A DNA stretch of 13,683 nucleotides from Candidatus Rifleibacteriota bacterium (lineage in GTDB: Bacteria > Riflebacteria > Ozemobacteria > Ozemobacterales > Ozemobacteraceae). A program made the position numbers and the translations under genes. Of this stretch, positions 1-8,973 are shown piece by piece (within the stretch, counting starts at the first letter, position 1; each line of letters opens with the position of its first letter). The notes beneath the pieces are model-generated. The model did not search any database and had not been told where the DNA came from. It saw nothing but the letters and a program-made list of their open reading frames with translations. The stretch is taken from assembly GCA_029564115.1 (NCBI GenBank), contig JAKQQP010000182.1, positions 1-13,683 on the forward strand, given 5' to 3'.

Positions 1-1
1 A

Positions 2-3000
2 GTTAATATCAATGATGGCGCAGTTACCACTGCTGAAGTTGCATTAGGGCTTGAAGGTGATATTGCGGGTAATCCTGCCGCTTTCCCGGCGAACAGTACC
101 TATGTTCAAATCAGCAAAAAAGTTGACCAAAACTGGTTTCAATACGAGCAAACCAGTATCGACGCTTATGGCAAGGCAAAAATCCCGAGCAAACTTGCAA
201 GCGGAACCTACAGGCTGCGTGTGGGCGGCCCTACTTACAAGTTATCGAATTTTTATGTTCCTCAAGGGGTTGTGGACCTTATCGACAATGTCTATAAGTG
301 CTATTCCTATGATCAGGAAGTTGAATTTACGGTTGAAAGTGGTCAGACTACATGTGTCGTGGCTAAGAAACTGCCACAAAAACCTGCATTTATGGCAGTT
401 CTTAAAGACGGCCTGAACCAGCCTTTAAGTATCAACCCTGTTTTGGGCACCTTGCGAAGCGATGATTACGGTTCACAGGTTTATCAATATGCCTACCGCT
501 ATGATAACGTTTCGGGAATTTTGTTCTATCCTTTCGCGAGCTCTTCAGACAAATTGCTGGTTCGCGCAGATTTGCCGCCGCTTGGTGAAGAACCTTCCTG
601 CACCAAAATTTTTGCACCGATTACTATAAATGCAAGCGGAACCACTGTGCTAACCGAAAATTTGATCATCAATCGAAGTGACTTCGTTAAGATTTCCGGA
701 AATGTTCTTTTCAATGGCAAACCGTTCGATGGTAATGGCCGCCTGATCATGAATCCATTAGTGCCCGGTTCCAATATCGCCTGGAACAGGGTCAGCGGCA
801 ATGTTCTGGTAAAAGAGTTCGTTGCTGACCCCGGTTATGACTTCTGTGCCGAAAAAGGTCAGAAGGTTCTGTTGCAGGTCGAAAGATCAGATTCTGTAAG
901 CGGTTATTGGCCCTTGAAGAGTTTTGTGCCTTACAGCAATGTTATTGACATTGGCAGTTCTGATTTTACTCACGACATTGAACTCGATATCGGCGGTTAT
1001 TTTGTCGGCAAAGTTTTAAACAATGGCCAGAGCCTGCCCGCAAGCACTTCGGTCGGTATTTCTGTATTTGACACCAGAACTGGCAGAATTCTTAAGGGTA
1101 ATACTTCCATCACAGACCCTGGCATGTTTGAAGTTTCCGGGCTTGAAACTGGCAATTATCAGCTTGAAATCGATATTAACGGCATAAACCTTTTGCCTGA
1201 GAATCAGAGGTTTTATTCTCAGTTGATGCCTCTGCTCCAGAGAATAGTTTATGTTGACAAGGCGAAACCAGCTTCCGGAACAATTGAGTTTAATCTTGAG
1301 CCAAAGGGTATCGGAATGTTGAATGCCAGGATTCTCGATGATACCGGTTATGGTCTTGAGGGTCTCGAAGTGTATATCAGAAGAGGCTCTGAGTCTTCGT
1401 ATGATAGCCAGTATAATTTTCAAAACCCCGTTTTTTACTGCCACACCGATGTTGATGGCAATGTGGTGACTGCAGCAGCAACTTCGCCGGCCAATATTCC
1501 GCTCGAGGCAGGCTACTACCATATTTTCGCCAGACTACCTCAGACCGCTACAACAACCTTGTTGGTCGACAAAGTGACTTCGCGCGAATTCAAGGCTGAC
1601 ATTGACTTTGGTTACAGACAACTCGGCTCGATCAAGATCAGCGCCGGTGTTTATACGTCTTTTGAGCATAAGCTTAACCGTCTTTATCGCATTACCGGCC
1701 AGATTTTTGACAACTCAATACCTCTGGCTTACAAAAACTTTTATCTTTTTAATGAAGATTCTGGAAATACGCTTAGTAGCCTTTACACCACCAGTTCTGG
1801 TACGTTTGAGATTTTTTTGAAGGATGGCAATAAACAGCTTTTTGGATGGGTTGGCGATATTGCCAGCGGAACTAATGCTGTTATGAACGGTCTTTCAAAA
1901 GATGTTATGGCTGGGCGTCTTTACATTGAGCCATTTAACGTCGGTAATGATTATCCTGCGAGTCTGAGCATAAATCTTAATCCTCAAAATTTGAAGGAAT
2001 ACAAGGTTTCAACAATCAAAGACGATGGATTGTCCATGCCCAACGTTTATGTAAATTTGAATCTTTCCTTCCTTGCTGATAAAAATAACAGCAACAGCTA
2101 TTCCCAGATGGTCGTGGGAGGGCTTTATGCGGGCTCCAGCTCGGCAATGATTTTTTATCTGCCTGATCCGGCTTCTTTGCCAGCGATAGTGACAAAAATG
2201 CAGTTCGTTCCAAATTTATTTCAGGAAACCGTTCCGGCGAAATATCCCGATGGCACATTGGTTTACGACCAAAATAATAAACCAGTCAATGTAACACGAA
2301 TGCTTTTCCCGCCAGCAGCGGTTGAAGTTCCTTTGATAGCTTCAGAAGTGATTGAGATTGTTTATAAAACTCCTAAGAAGGTTGTGGCGCAGGTCAGGAA
2401 CATTCCGGCCGGAGTTGACACAACAAAGCTGGTTGCTTTGTTGAGACCCAAAGGGGAAGAAGTTGGCTCTTATGGGAATATTATTTCTACTGACCCTTAC
2501 TATCCACAATATTACTATTATGGTTACGAGGCGACTGCTCCGCTTAAAGATGGCCAGTTTGTATTTGATAATGTAAGGCCTGGTATTACTAATGTCCTGG
2601 AAATAGTCGAGTCTTTCAACAAAATTCCTGATTACCTTCTTTATTCTTACGGGCCTTATAATTACGGATATCCGTATTACCCGCCCTATTATTACTATTA
2701 TGGTGAGCGGCCTTTTGCGAGCATGTTTCGACATGTTACCGACAGCTTTGTGGTTGCAAGCCAGTCGTTGATTTTGGACGTGCAGATGCCGCCGTTGGCT
2801 GAATTGACTATAAAAACCGACCCGGAGGGAGTTGCGTCGGCCACTTACTATGGTTTCGGAATCCATTTCTCTGACAATAGAACAAAAACATCAGGCAGCA
2901 GACTTTTCCAAGCCATTAATACCTATGGCATACTCGATAACATCGTATCTTCTTTAACAGTTTCTGTGGCATCTATAACCTATCCGGTTCTCCTCCCGGC

Positions 3001-6000
3001 AAGCTATTCTTATAGTGTGTTTTATCAGGGCGGTTTTTTCGATGGTTCGCATTATGATTACAAGTCTGATGAGAATGTTTTTCTGCCGTCAACTGGTTTA
3101 ACTCATACCATGCGACTGCGCAAACTCTATAAGTTCTCGGGCCAGATTGGTAGTGCAAGTGATTCAATCCCGTATGGAACCATCTGGCTGTGCCCTCCCG
3201 GGGTTAATCCGATGACGGCTCTTTCAGGCTCGCAAATTATCTGGAATTACAACCAGCTGATTGATGTTTATGTTAATCAGGGGCGCTTTGAGCGACCTGT
3301 TCCTGCAGGCAAGTATATCGGCATGTTTTATTCAGACTATGCTGCTACCCGGTTTTTTGAAGTTGATGTAAACGCAACAGATACTTTGTGTAATTTCGAT
3401 GTTACACCGGGCGTCAGAGTTGCAGGCAAAATTCAGGTTCCAGATGGCGCTTCACCTGCTGGTTTTTCGTTGGCAGTGTTTAGAAAAGCCTCGGCGAAAA
3501 GCCTTTTGTATGATGGTGCAATGTTCTACCCCTATCCGACATACTACGGCAGTTACATAGTTCCTTGTGGCCAGAACGGCGAATTTTCTTTCAGGGCCGA
3601 AACGGGCGTTGATTATTACCTGCAGCCGATTGTTCCAAAAGGCTTCAGACCGGGTCTTCCTGGCCGACTGGCGTTAACTCAGGAAATTGAAAATATCCTG
3701 ATTCCAGTAGGTGAGGCCCTGGGAATTAAAGGTGTGATTAATGTTCCTGCTAAAATCATTGCCAGACCGCTGGCGGTCAACCCGATTCATGCCCAGATTG
3801 GTGAAATCACTGAACTGACTGCTGAAACTGTAAGAAATGAAGACGGTAAATATGAATATCTTCTTACCGGGCTTGCCTCGATGCCTTATAATCTTGAAGT
3901 AGTGCCGATAGAGCCCGGGCTTGCCGGCAAAAAGTTTGACCGGGTTCAGCCAGTATCGATGTCGTCTTCTGACACTTTCAATGTTGATCTGCTACCTGGT
4001 TTTAGGCTGATTGGACGTATTGTTGACGAAAATACTCTGCCCGTAAATTGTGCAAGCGTCTCTGTTAATCTTGCCATGGTTCTCAAAGACAATACCCTGC
4101 TCGGTTTGTGGGCTAAAACTGACGCAGAGGGTCGCTATGTGTTTGAAAATGTTCCTGAATTCATCAGCGCATTTGTACGAACAGACAAAGGATTTGCTTC
4201 TGGTGATAAGTTCCTGGGGAACAGCAGAACGAAGGTTTTTGTGCCGCAATTCTCAGAAGCAGACAGGAGCATGTCTGTCGATCTCATTCTGCCATATGCT
4301 GGCAGACTTGCCGGCAAACTGATTGATGAAGCAGGTCTTCCAGTTTCCGGTGCAACTGTTACTGTTCTTTCCGGTGTGACAAAAATTGAAACAGTTTCTT
4401 CAACAGATGGTTCTTTCATGTTTGAAGGCATAAAGCCTGCGGCTGACTGGGTTCTTGAGGTTATGGCAGCCGGAAAGGCAAAGACTTCAAGGAACAATAT
4501 TCTTGTAACCACTGCCGCTCTCGCTGATATCGGTGCCGTGATGCTTCCGGCTGCTGTTATGGTTAAGGGTAAAATTTTCGATCTTGAGAATATCGTGGTT
4601 GATAACTTCCCATACGGCCTGCCTGAAGAAGTTTCTTTCAAGCCGGTCAGTGTTAATGGTAATCGCATAATTCCAGATATACAGCTTTTGAATGGTACTT
4701 ATCTGCAGTTTTTGAACGGCATGGCAGACATGACATTGCCGTCGGTGGCTGAAGGCGAATCGGTTGCCAGTTTCCCATTCTACATGTGGACTAAACCGGG
4801 TCGCTCACACATCGGCATGTTGCTCTCGAAAAAGGAGCAGGCTGGCTTCCAGACTCTGGTAACCTGGGGATGGCAGCAGGGCATCATAATCCCGACACCT
4901 GAACAGCTGGCCTTCGATGCTTTCCCGCTGGTAAAAGAAATCGTCACTCCGTTAAAATTCGGCTATATAAGCGGAACCCTAAGACATGCAATCGAAAAAG
5001 ATCTTGTTTTCCAACCGGAAGATGCCGCCATTCTCTTTTACCCTGTCGATTCTACGGGCGTGATGCAGGCCTGGCCACTTCCGGCGGGTATCACTCATCC
5101 GGAAACCGGTAAATGGGCAATCGAAAACATTCCTTGGGGTAGTTACCGTGTTAAAGTCATCACGAGAAAGCATGGTTCCCACGTCTGGAGCTCAGTTGTT
5201 AAGATCGCCACAGATCCTGTTAATCTCGACCTGGTCGTTGGTGCTTTGTCTCGAAAGATCGCCGGTCGTGTCATGAGCAACGCCGTTCCGGTCAGCGGGG
5301 CCCGCGTGAAGATGGTTATCAATAATTTCACCACGACCACAGATGCAGACGGCAATTACGAGTTTAACCTGCCGGTGGGTGAATTTTTCATTCCACAGAT
5401 CGAGTTCAGCAAGGCCGGTATGAAGACCCGAAGATTGGGTGAATTTGCTGGCATTGCGACCGCCGGGGTCAAAATCGGTTTGAATGATCTGGCACTCGGC
5501 GATATCGATTTGAGCAGCGATGTTTCAGTGTTTGAGGGCGTTGTTCTTGATAAGATTACTGGCCGACCGGCCGTTGGCGCAGAGGTTTCTCTGGTCTACC
5601 AGGAATCTGCTAGCCCGGTCTGGACTGTTGGCGAAGTGTGCTTTGCCGATGGTGACGGGCGGGTAGTCTTTGCCTCTGTTCCTAAAACTGAAACACAGCT
5701 CCGGGTAAAGATGAACGGCTATCGCCCGAAGTTTTTCTCAATACCTGCTGCATCACATACGGCAGGCATTTTGAGAGGCCAGATCGATCTTGAAGAAAAC
5801 CAGCCCAGGGTATTTTTTACAGGTCAATTGCAGGCTGGAAATGTCGCAGGTCAGCTCTATCTCGAAAGCTCTTTCGACTTTAACAGGGTAGTTGAAATGA
5901 GTCTCGTCGGGTATAAAATTGACGGTGTAGACCGGTCGAATGAATTAACGTTCCCGGATGCTTTCAACGGGCGGATTACCTCTATGAAGTTTGCTGGGAA

Positions 6001-6916
6001 TATTCCAGACCGTGAAAGTGTTATTGCTACGGTAACGTATAATTCTGAATTCGTCGGTTTGTTTGAGCTGGTGGGTGGCTCTGTTTTCCGCAAGGAATTC
6101 GAAGTTGACCCACTTTCTTCTGATGGTTTTACGGCAAAACTGGTTGACTCAGATGGCAATCAAAGCCATGCAGGTTTGACTGCTCCCCCGGGTTTCCTTG
6201 ACCCGACTATTGAAACATTTGAACTTGTGGTCCAGAACCCGGAAGACGTCAAAATCGCAGAAGACCGCCTGGAAGGAACTAATACTGTGCCTGAATTTGC
6301 CGGAATGGCTTTCGAGTTCGTCTTTGGTGGGGCGAATTTCGCGGCCGGCTCTGAACACAAGGCACTTTTTGAAGTTACCTTGCCTTATACACCAGGTCAG
6401 CAGCTTGAGCCAAGATGGTATGACCCTGACAATAAGCGGTGGTCTAAGGTCGGTATTATCGACGAATCACTTAAATGGGATCATCCAGCCGCTGGTTTCG
6501 TAACTTTCAAGGTCAGTCATCTTACCAGATTTGCAATTCTCAAAAATGTGACTGATTCGACAAGCGGTATGCGCTGTGACTTTAACAACGATCAGGTTGT
6601 TGACTTGAATGACGTTGTTTATATGCTTGCTTACACTCAATTAAGCGCTGATAAACGCACAGCCGCAAATGTTAAAACACGTGCTCAGGCTATTCTTAAC
6701 GGTGTGACAGGCGAAGTCGTTTATCTGCCAGGTGCAGAAGACGATCTGAACGTTGACGGCAAAGTTGATCTTGATGACGTTGTTATGGCCCTGGCCTGGA
6801 CACAATTGAGCAATGACAAGAGAACCGAAGCCAATGTTTCTACCCGTTCTCAAACAATTCTTTCCAGTGTTGCAGGCTCACCAACACTGTTGCCTGGAGC
6901 AAAAGTGACCAGGTGA
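2..6916 (+). CDS. Giant modular surface/secreted protein, 5'-truncated by window, C-terminal dockerin-like repeats
   Basis: The frame is open from base 2 with no stop, so the true start and any signal peptide lie upstream. A GTG at 221 is internal ('RLRVGGP') and lacks a convincing ribosome site. The 2304 visible residues are repeated beta-rich modules of the carboxypeptidase-regulatory/prealbumin-like type: strand-GxV-x-D-xGxPVxGAxV-strand, then a T-D-xxGxYxF turn. Clear examples lie near bases 998-1180, 1685-1845, 4001-4165, 4301-4440, 5252-5390 and 5528-5730. A segment at about 6368-6545 ends in 'VSHLTRFAIL', like the last beta domain of many bacterial surface proteins. Two 12-residue calcium loops follow, at 6578 (D-F-N-N-D-Q-V-V-D-L-N-D) and 6743 (D-L-N-V-D-G-K-V-D-L-D-D), each leading into 'DVVxxLA(W/Y)TQLS'. 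No catalytic domain is visible. I infer an extracellular structural, adhesive or scaffold role. A terminator follows the stop, so it is not cotranscribed with the next gene by default. Confidence 0.85.
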   Translation, partial: VNINDGAVTTAEVALGLEGDIAGNPAAFPANSTYVQISKKVDQNWFQYEQTSIDAYGKAKIPSKLASGTYRLRVGGPTYKLSNFYVPQGVVDLIDNVYKCYSYDQEVEFTVESGQTTCVVAKKLPQKPAFMAVLKDGLNQPLSINPVLGTLRSDDYGSQVYQYAYRYDNVSGILFYPFASSSDKLLVRADLPPLGEEPSCTKIFAPITINASGTTVLTENLIINRSDFVKISGNVLFNGKPFDGNGRLIMNPLVPGSNIAWNRVSGNVLVKEFVADPGYDFCAEKGQKVLLQVERSDSVSGYWPLKSFVPYSNVIDIGSSDFTHDIELDIGGYFVGKVLNNGQSLPASTSVGISVFDTRTGRILKGNTSITDPGMFEVSGLETGNYQLEIDINGINLLPENQRFYSQLMPLLQRIVYVDKAKPASGTIEFNLEPKGIGMLNARILDDTGYGLEGLEVYIRRGSESSYDSQYNFQNPVFYCHTDVDGNVVTAAATSPANIPLEAGYYHIFARLPQTATTTLLVDKVTSREFKADIDFGYRQLGSIKISAGVYTSFEHKLNRLYRITGQIFDNSIPLAYKNFYLFNEDSGNTLSSLYTTSSGTFEIFLKDGNKQLFGWVGDIASGTNAVMNGLSKDVMAGRLYIEPFNVGNDYPASLSINLNPQNLKEYKVSTIKDDGLSMPNVYVNLNLSFLADKNNSNSYSQMVVGGLYAGSSSAMIFYLPDPASLPAIVTKMQFVPNLFQETVPAKYPDGTLVYDQNNKPVNVTRMLFPPAAVEVPLIASEVIEIVYKTPKKVVAQVRNIPAGVDTTKLVALLRPKGEEVGSYGNIISTDPYYPQYYYYGYEATAPLKDGQFVFDNVRPGITNVLEIVESFNKIPDYLLYSYGPYNYGYPYYPPYYYYYGERPFASMFRHVTDSFVVASQSLILDVQMPPLAELTIKTDPEGVASATYYGFGIHFSDNRTKTSGSRLFQAINTYGILDNIVSSLTVSVASITYPVLLPASYSYSVFYQGGFFDGSHYDYKSDENVFLPSTGLTHTMRLRKLYKFSGQIGSASDSIPYGTIWLCPPGVNPMTALSGSQIIWNYNQLIDVYVNQGRFERPVPAGKYIGMFYSDYAATRFFEVDVNATDTLCNFDVTPGVRVAGKIQVPDGASPAGFSLAVFRKASAKSLLYDGAMFYPYPTYYGSYIVPCGQNGEFSFRAETGVDYYLQPIVPKGFRPGLPGRLALTQEIENILIPVGEALGIKGVINVPAKIIARPLAVNPIHAQIGEITELTAETVRNEDGKYEYLLTGLASMPYNLEVVPIEPGLAGKKFDRVQPVSMSSSDTFNVDLLPGFRLIGRIVDENTLPVNCASVSVNLAMVLKDNTLLGLWAKTDAEGRYVFENVPEFISAFVRTDKGFASGDKFLGNSRTKVFVPQFSEADRSMSVDLILPYAGRLAGKLIDEAGLPVSGATVTVLSGVTKIETVSSTDGSFMFEGIKPAADWVLEVMAAGKAKTSRNNILVTTAALADIGAVMLPAAVMVKGKIFDLENIVVDNFPYGLPEEVSFKPVSVNGNRIIPDIQLLNGTYLQFLNGMADMTLPSVAEGESVASFPFYMWTKPGRSHIGMLLSKKEQAGFQTLVTWGWQQGIIIPTPEQLAFDAFPLVKEIVTPLKFGYISGTLRHAIEKDLVFQPEDAAILFYPVDSTGVMQAWPLPAGITHPETGKWAIENIPWGSYRVKVITRKHGSHVWSSVVKIATDPVNLDLVVGALSRKIAGRVMSNAVPVSGARVKMVINNFTTTTDADGNYEFNLPVGEFFIPQIEFSKAGMKTRRLGEFAGIATAGVKIGLNDLALGDIDLSSDVSVFEGVVLDKITGRPAVGAEVSLVYQESASPVWTVGEVCFADGDGRVVFASVPKTETQLRVKMNGYRPKFFSIPAASHTAGILRGQIDLEENQPRVFFTGQLQAGNVAGQLYLESSFDFNRVVEMSLVGYKIDGVDRSNELTFPDAFNGRITSMKFAGNIPDRESVIATVTYNSEFVGLFELVGGSVFRKEFEVDPLSSDGFTAKLVDSDGNQSHAGLTAPPGFLDPTIETFELVVQNPEDVKIAEDRLEGTNTVPEFAGMAFEFVFGGANFAAGSEHKALFEVTLPYTPGQQLEPRWYDPDNKRWSKVGIIDESLKWDHPAAGFVTFKVSHLTRFAILKNVTDSTSGMRCDFNNDQVVDLNDVVYMLAYTQLSADKRTAANVKTRAQAILNGVTGEVVYLPGAEDDLNVDGKVDLDDVVMALAWTQLSNDKRTEANVSTRSQTILSSVAGSPTLLPGAKVTR
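2492..2707 (+). repeat. Two Tyr-rich low-complexity tracts inside the giant protein
   Basis: Two Tyr/Pro/Gly-rich stretches sit in one region of the giant protein. One, at 2492-2530, reads 'DPYYPQYYYYGYE'. The other, at 2642-2707, is 22 residues with 12 tyrosines, including a run of five. Between them is ordinary beta-module sequence ('GQFVFDNVRPG'). A weaker echo ('FYPYPTYYGSY') lies near 3525-3555. They resemble loop insertions. Their role is unknown; stacking, glycan binding or cross-linking are possibilities and not shown. Confidence 0.75.
6569..6880 (+). other. Dockerin-like calcium-binding repeat pair with AWTQLS signature
   Basis: Two ~55-residue units end the giant protein. Each has a complete Asp/Asn calcium loop (positions 1, 3, 5, 9 and 12 are D, N, D, D, D), a helix 'DVVxxLA(W/Y)TQLS', a DKRTxANVxTR linker, 'R(A/S)QxIL' and a closing 'LPG'. 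The duplicated loop-helix form is that of type I dockerins or EF-hand repeats. The helix signature is unlike classical clostridial dockerins, so the cohesin specificity, or even the presence of a cohesin partner, is unknown. The same unit recurs twice in the small secreted protein at 8974-9420. Confidence 0.75.
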
Positions 6917-6937
6917 TGAAGATTGCCAGATAATATC

Positions 6938-6977
6938 CGGGCCACTCTGGATTTTCCTGAGTGGCCCGTTTTTTTTT
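6938..6977 (+). terminator. Intrinsic terminator after the giant surface-protein gene
   Basis: A perfect 10-bp GC-rich stem (CGGGCCACTC at 6938-6947 with GAGTGGCCCG at 6959-6968) and an 11-nt loop are followed by nine T residues. It starts 21 bases after the stop codon. Confidence 0.92.
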
Positions 6978-7007
6978 GCCTGATCGCCATTTATTGTACC
7001 GAAAAAA

Positions 7008-7036
7008 TTGACAGCGGGGATGTTAGGGTTTAAAAT
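7008..7036 (+). promoter_or_regulatory. Sigma70-type promoter for the BIG2 lipoprotein gene
   Basis: A perfect -35 TTGACA (7008-7013), a 17-base spacer and TAAAAT (7031-7036; 5 of 6 to TATAAT) lie just after the preceding terminator. Transcription would start near 7043, about 30 bases before the GTG start. Confidence 0.8.
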
Positions 7037-7072
7037 TCAGCCTGAGGACTATAACTTGTTGGAGGGAAATTT

Positions 7073-8917
7073 GTGAAGAAGCTTTTTTCTTTAGCGTTGG
7101 TTTTGGTTTTGATAACCAGTATGGCAGCCCTTGTCGGTTGCAATGGCCTTTGGGGTTTTGATGACGACGACGACGTCGTTGGCCCGGTCGGGACAAAATT
7201 CAGCCTTTCCGGTGCTGTTGAAATTCCTGGTGATGGAATCGACAGCAATGGTAATAATGATGACAATACCAACCTTAGAGCTGTAAAAGTATCTGATGGC
7301 TTGAAAGCTGAAGTCTGGAAAAAGGTTGCTGGCAAAGCCGATGAAAGAGTTCATGTCGGCGATGTAAGCAGCGAAGGCAAATATACTCTTGAATTCTTTA
7401 ACTCACCCGCGTATTTCTATATAAGGATTGTCAGAGCCTCTGAATTTGACCCGGCAAATCCTTTGGCAGCCATTACTTTTAAAATGCTGGTGGTTCTCGG
7501 AACTCTCACTGAAGCAAAAGCTACCCAGACAGACGTTGCGATTACACCAACCACAACTGCTGTGGCCATTCTTATGGAAAAAGCCAAGGCTGACACAACT
7601 GTTGACCCTGTTACATTTGCAAATGATTCTGCTAATGCCGACGGCGTGACTGTTCTTTCCAATGACATTACAACAAAGTTGGTTGCGGGAGTTGCGAGTG
7701 AAACTGTAAATATTGATGAAATCGCCGACTCAGCCAAACTTCCGGTTACCTCCGTAGCTCTGAATAAGAAAACTACCACCATGTCGGTTGGCACAAATGA
7801 AACCCTTGTTGCAACTATTAATCCTTCATTTGCAGCCTCTTCTTCAGCGCCCGTATGGGCCAGCGACAACACGACTTATGCCACTGTCAGCGATGCAGGT
7901 GTTGTAACCCCGTTGCAGCCAACCCCTGCCGGCGTGCTTGTTAATATAACTTATACCTTCAATGGTTATGATAAGAGTGGTAACAATGTAAGCTTTGCCG
8001 ATGTTTGTGCTGTGACCGTAATTCAGCCTGTTACCTCTGTAGAGCTTACCCCGCCCTCTTTGAATCTTTTTATTGGCAATGAGTCTACTCTGATTGCCAA
8101 GGTGTCGCCCGAAAACGCTTCTAACAAGACAATTACCTGGGCTTCCAGCAATGAAAGCGTTGCAAGCGTTGTCGATGGCAAAGTAACCGCCAAAGCTGTT
8201 GGTGTTGCTACAATCACTGTAACTACCCAGGATGGCAACAAGTCTGCAACCTGTGGTATCAGCGTAGCCGCTGTTCCGGTTCCGATCAAGGCAATTTCAC
8301 TTAATCCGACCTCTCTGACTGTTGAAATGGGCAAAACCGGAACTCTGGCAGTAGTATATGACCCCGTTGATGCTAATACCCAGACCAAAGTCGAGTGGGT
8401 TCCTGCCAATGCAAATATTGCTACCGTAAACAATGGCGTGGTTACGCCAGTTGCCGTTGGTTCTACCGAAATTACTGTAACTGTAACTGACAAAGACAAT
8501 CAGACTTTTACCGCCAAAGCCGCTGTCGAAGTTAAAGCTGCCCCCAAACCTGCTCAGACAAAAGTTACTCTTACAAAACCGGTGTCTGGTGCAAATCTTC
8601 TTGGAGTAAAGATTGTGATCAGCAAGGGCACGGCGTCTACTTTCGATGGAAACAGTTTTACAACTATGACCACACTGTCTGGGAAGTATACTGACAGCAA
8701 GGGTAATGTTATATCTGGTAATTATGATTTGGAAAAAGAACCAGCAGATTCTGACGCAGATAATGCTTCCTTGCTTTATCCTGGAATTCTTTCGCCAATT
8801 CCCGTTCTTGATGAATTCAATGAATTGAATTTTACTGTGGCAATTCCGGGCGGTTGTGTTGTCAAAGTAATCAAGACTTCAGATGGCTCGACTCTTGCTG
8901 AAAGTAACAATCTCTAA
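7073..8917 (+). CDS. BIG2-repeat surface lipoprotein
   Basis: Starts at GTG with GGAGGG (7061-7066) six bases upstream. Residues 1-22 are a lipoprotein signal: Lys-Lys, a hydrophobic core, then lipobox L-V-G-C with Cys23 as the predicted lipidated residue. An Asp tract (FDDDDD) follows, then a beta-rich region (about 42-120). Three BIG2-type Ig-like domains lie at about 224-317, 319-399 and 405-488. They show the usual features: 'VTSVxLxxxxxxxxVG', 'xWASxNxxxASV..GVVT' and 'AVGxxxITVT'. A Pro/Lys/Ala linker (488-496) leads to an unrecognised 120-residue C-terminal domain. BIG2 domains commonly mediate adhesion or spacing at the cell surface. The gene has its own promoter and a strong terminator, so it is probably monocistronic. 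It sits between two genes with the AWTQLS dockerin-like module, suggesting a shared surface role. The ligand is unknown. Confidence 0.88.
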   Translation: MKKLFSLALVLVLITSMAALVGCNGLWGFDDDDDVVGPVGTKFSLSGAVEIPGDGIDSNGNNDDNTNLRAVKVSDGLKAEVWKKVAGKADERVHVGDVSSEGKYTLEFFNSPAYFYIRIVRASEFDPANPLAAITFKMLVVLGTLTEAKATQTDVAITPTTTAVAILMEKAKADTTVDPVTFANDSANADGVTVLSNDITTKLVAGVASETVNIDEIADSAKLPVTSVALNKKTTTMSVGTNETLVATINPSFAASSSAPVWASDNTTYATVSDAGVVTPLQPTPAGVLVNITYTFNGYDKSGNNVSFADVCAVTVIQPVTSVELTPPSLNLFIGNESTLIAKVSPENASNKTITWASSNESVASVVDGKVTAKAVGVATITVTTQDGNKSATCGISVAAVPVPIKAISLNPTSLTVEMGKTGTLAVVYDPVDANTQTKVEWVPANANIATVNNGVVTPVAVGSTEITVTVTDKDNQTFTAKAAVEVKAAPKPAQTKVTLTKPVSGANLLGVKIVISKGTASTFDGNSFTTMTTLSGKYTDSKGNVISGNYDLEKEPADSDADNASLLYPGILSPIPVLDEFNELNFTVAIPGGCVVKVIKTSDGSTLAESNNL

Positions 8918-8923
8918 ATTTTG

Positions 8924-8958
8924 AATTGGACTCACAGAAAACTGTGAGTCCAATTTTT
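8924..8958 (+). terminator. Perfect 14-bp stem terminator between the lipoprotein and the small dockerin-like gene
   Basis: The arm at 8924-8937 pairs perfectly with 8942-8955 around an AAAA loop, and the T-run (TTTTT) starts at 8954. It begins seven bases after the lipoprotein stop and ends three bases before the next gene's Shine-Dalgarno. It rules out the upstream in-frame TTG at 8926 as a realistic start, because that codon lies in the stem. Confidence 0.9.
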
Positions 8959-8973
8959 ATCAGGAGGAAATCG

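Noticed and set aside
51..416. + strand 121-codon ORF overlapping the window start
   Set aside because: The frame from base 2 is open and encodes the continuing beta modules; this alternative frame shows no domain.
4135..4668. Antisense 177-codon ORF within the giant gene
   Set aside because: Ser/Thr/Pro-rich composition typical of a shadow frame; the sense frame shows clear repeated modules.
8926..8973. Upstream TTG start for the small dockerin-like gene
   Set aside because: It lies inside the terminator stem and would place charged residues before the signal peptide; the TTG at 8974 has AGGAGG six bases upstream.
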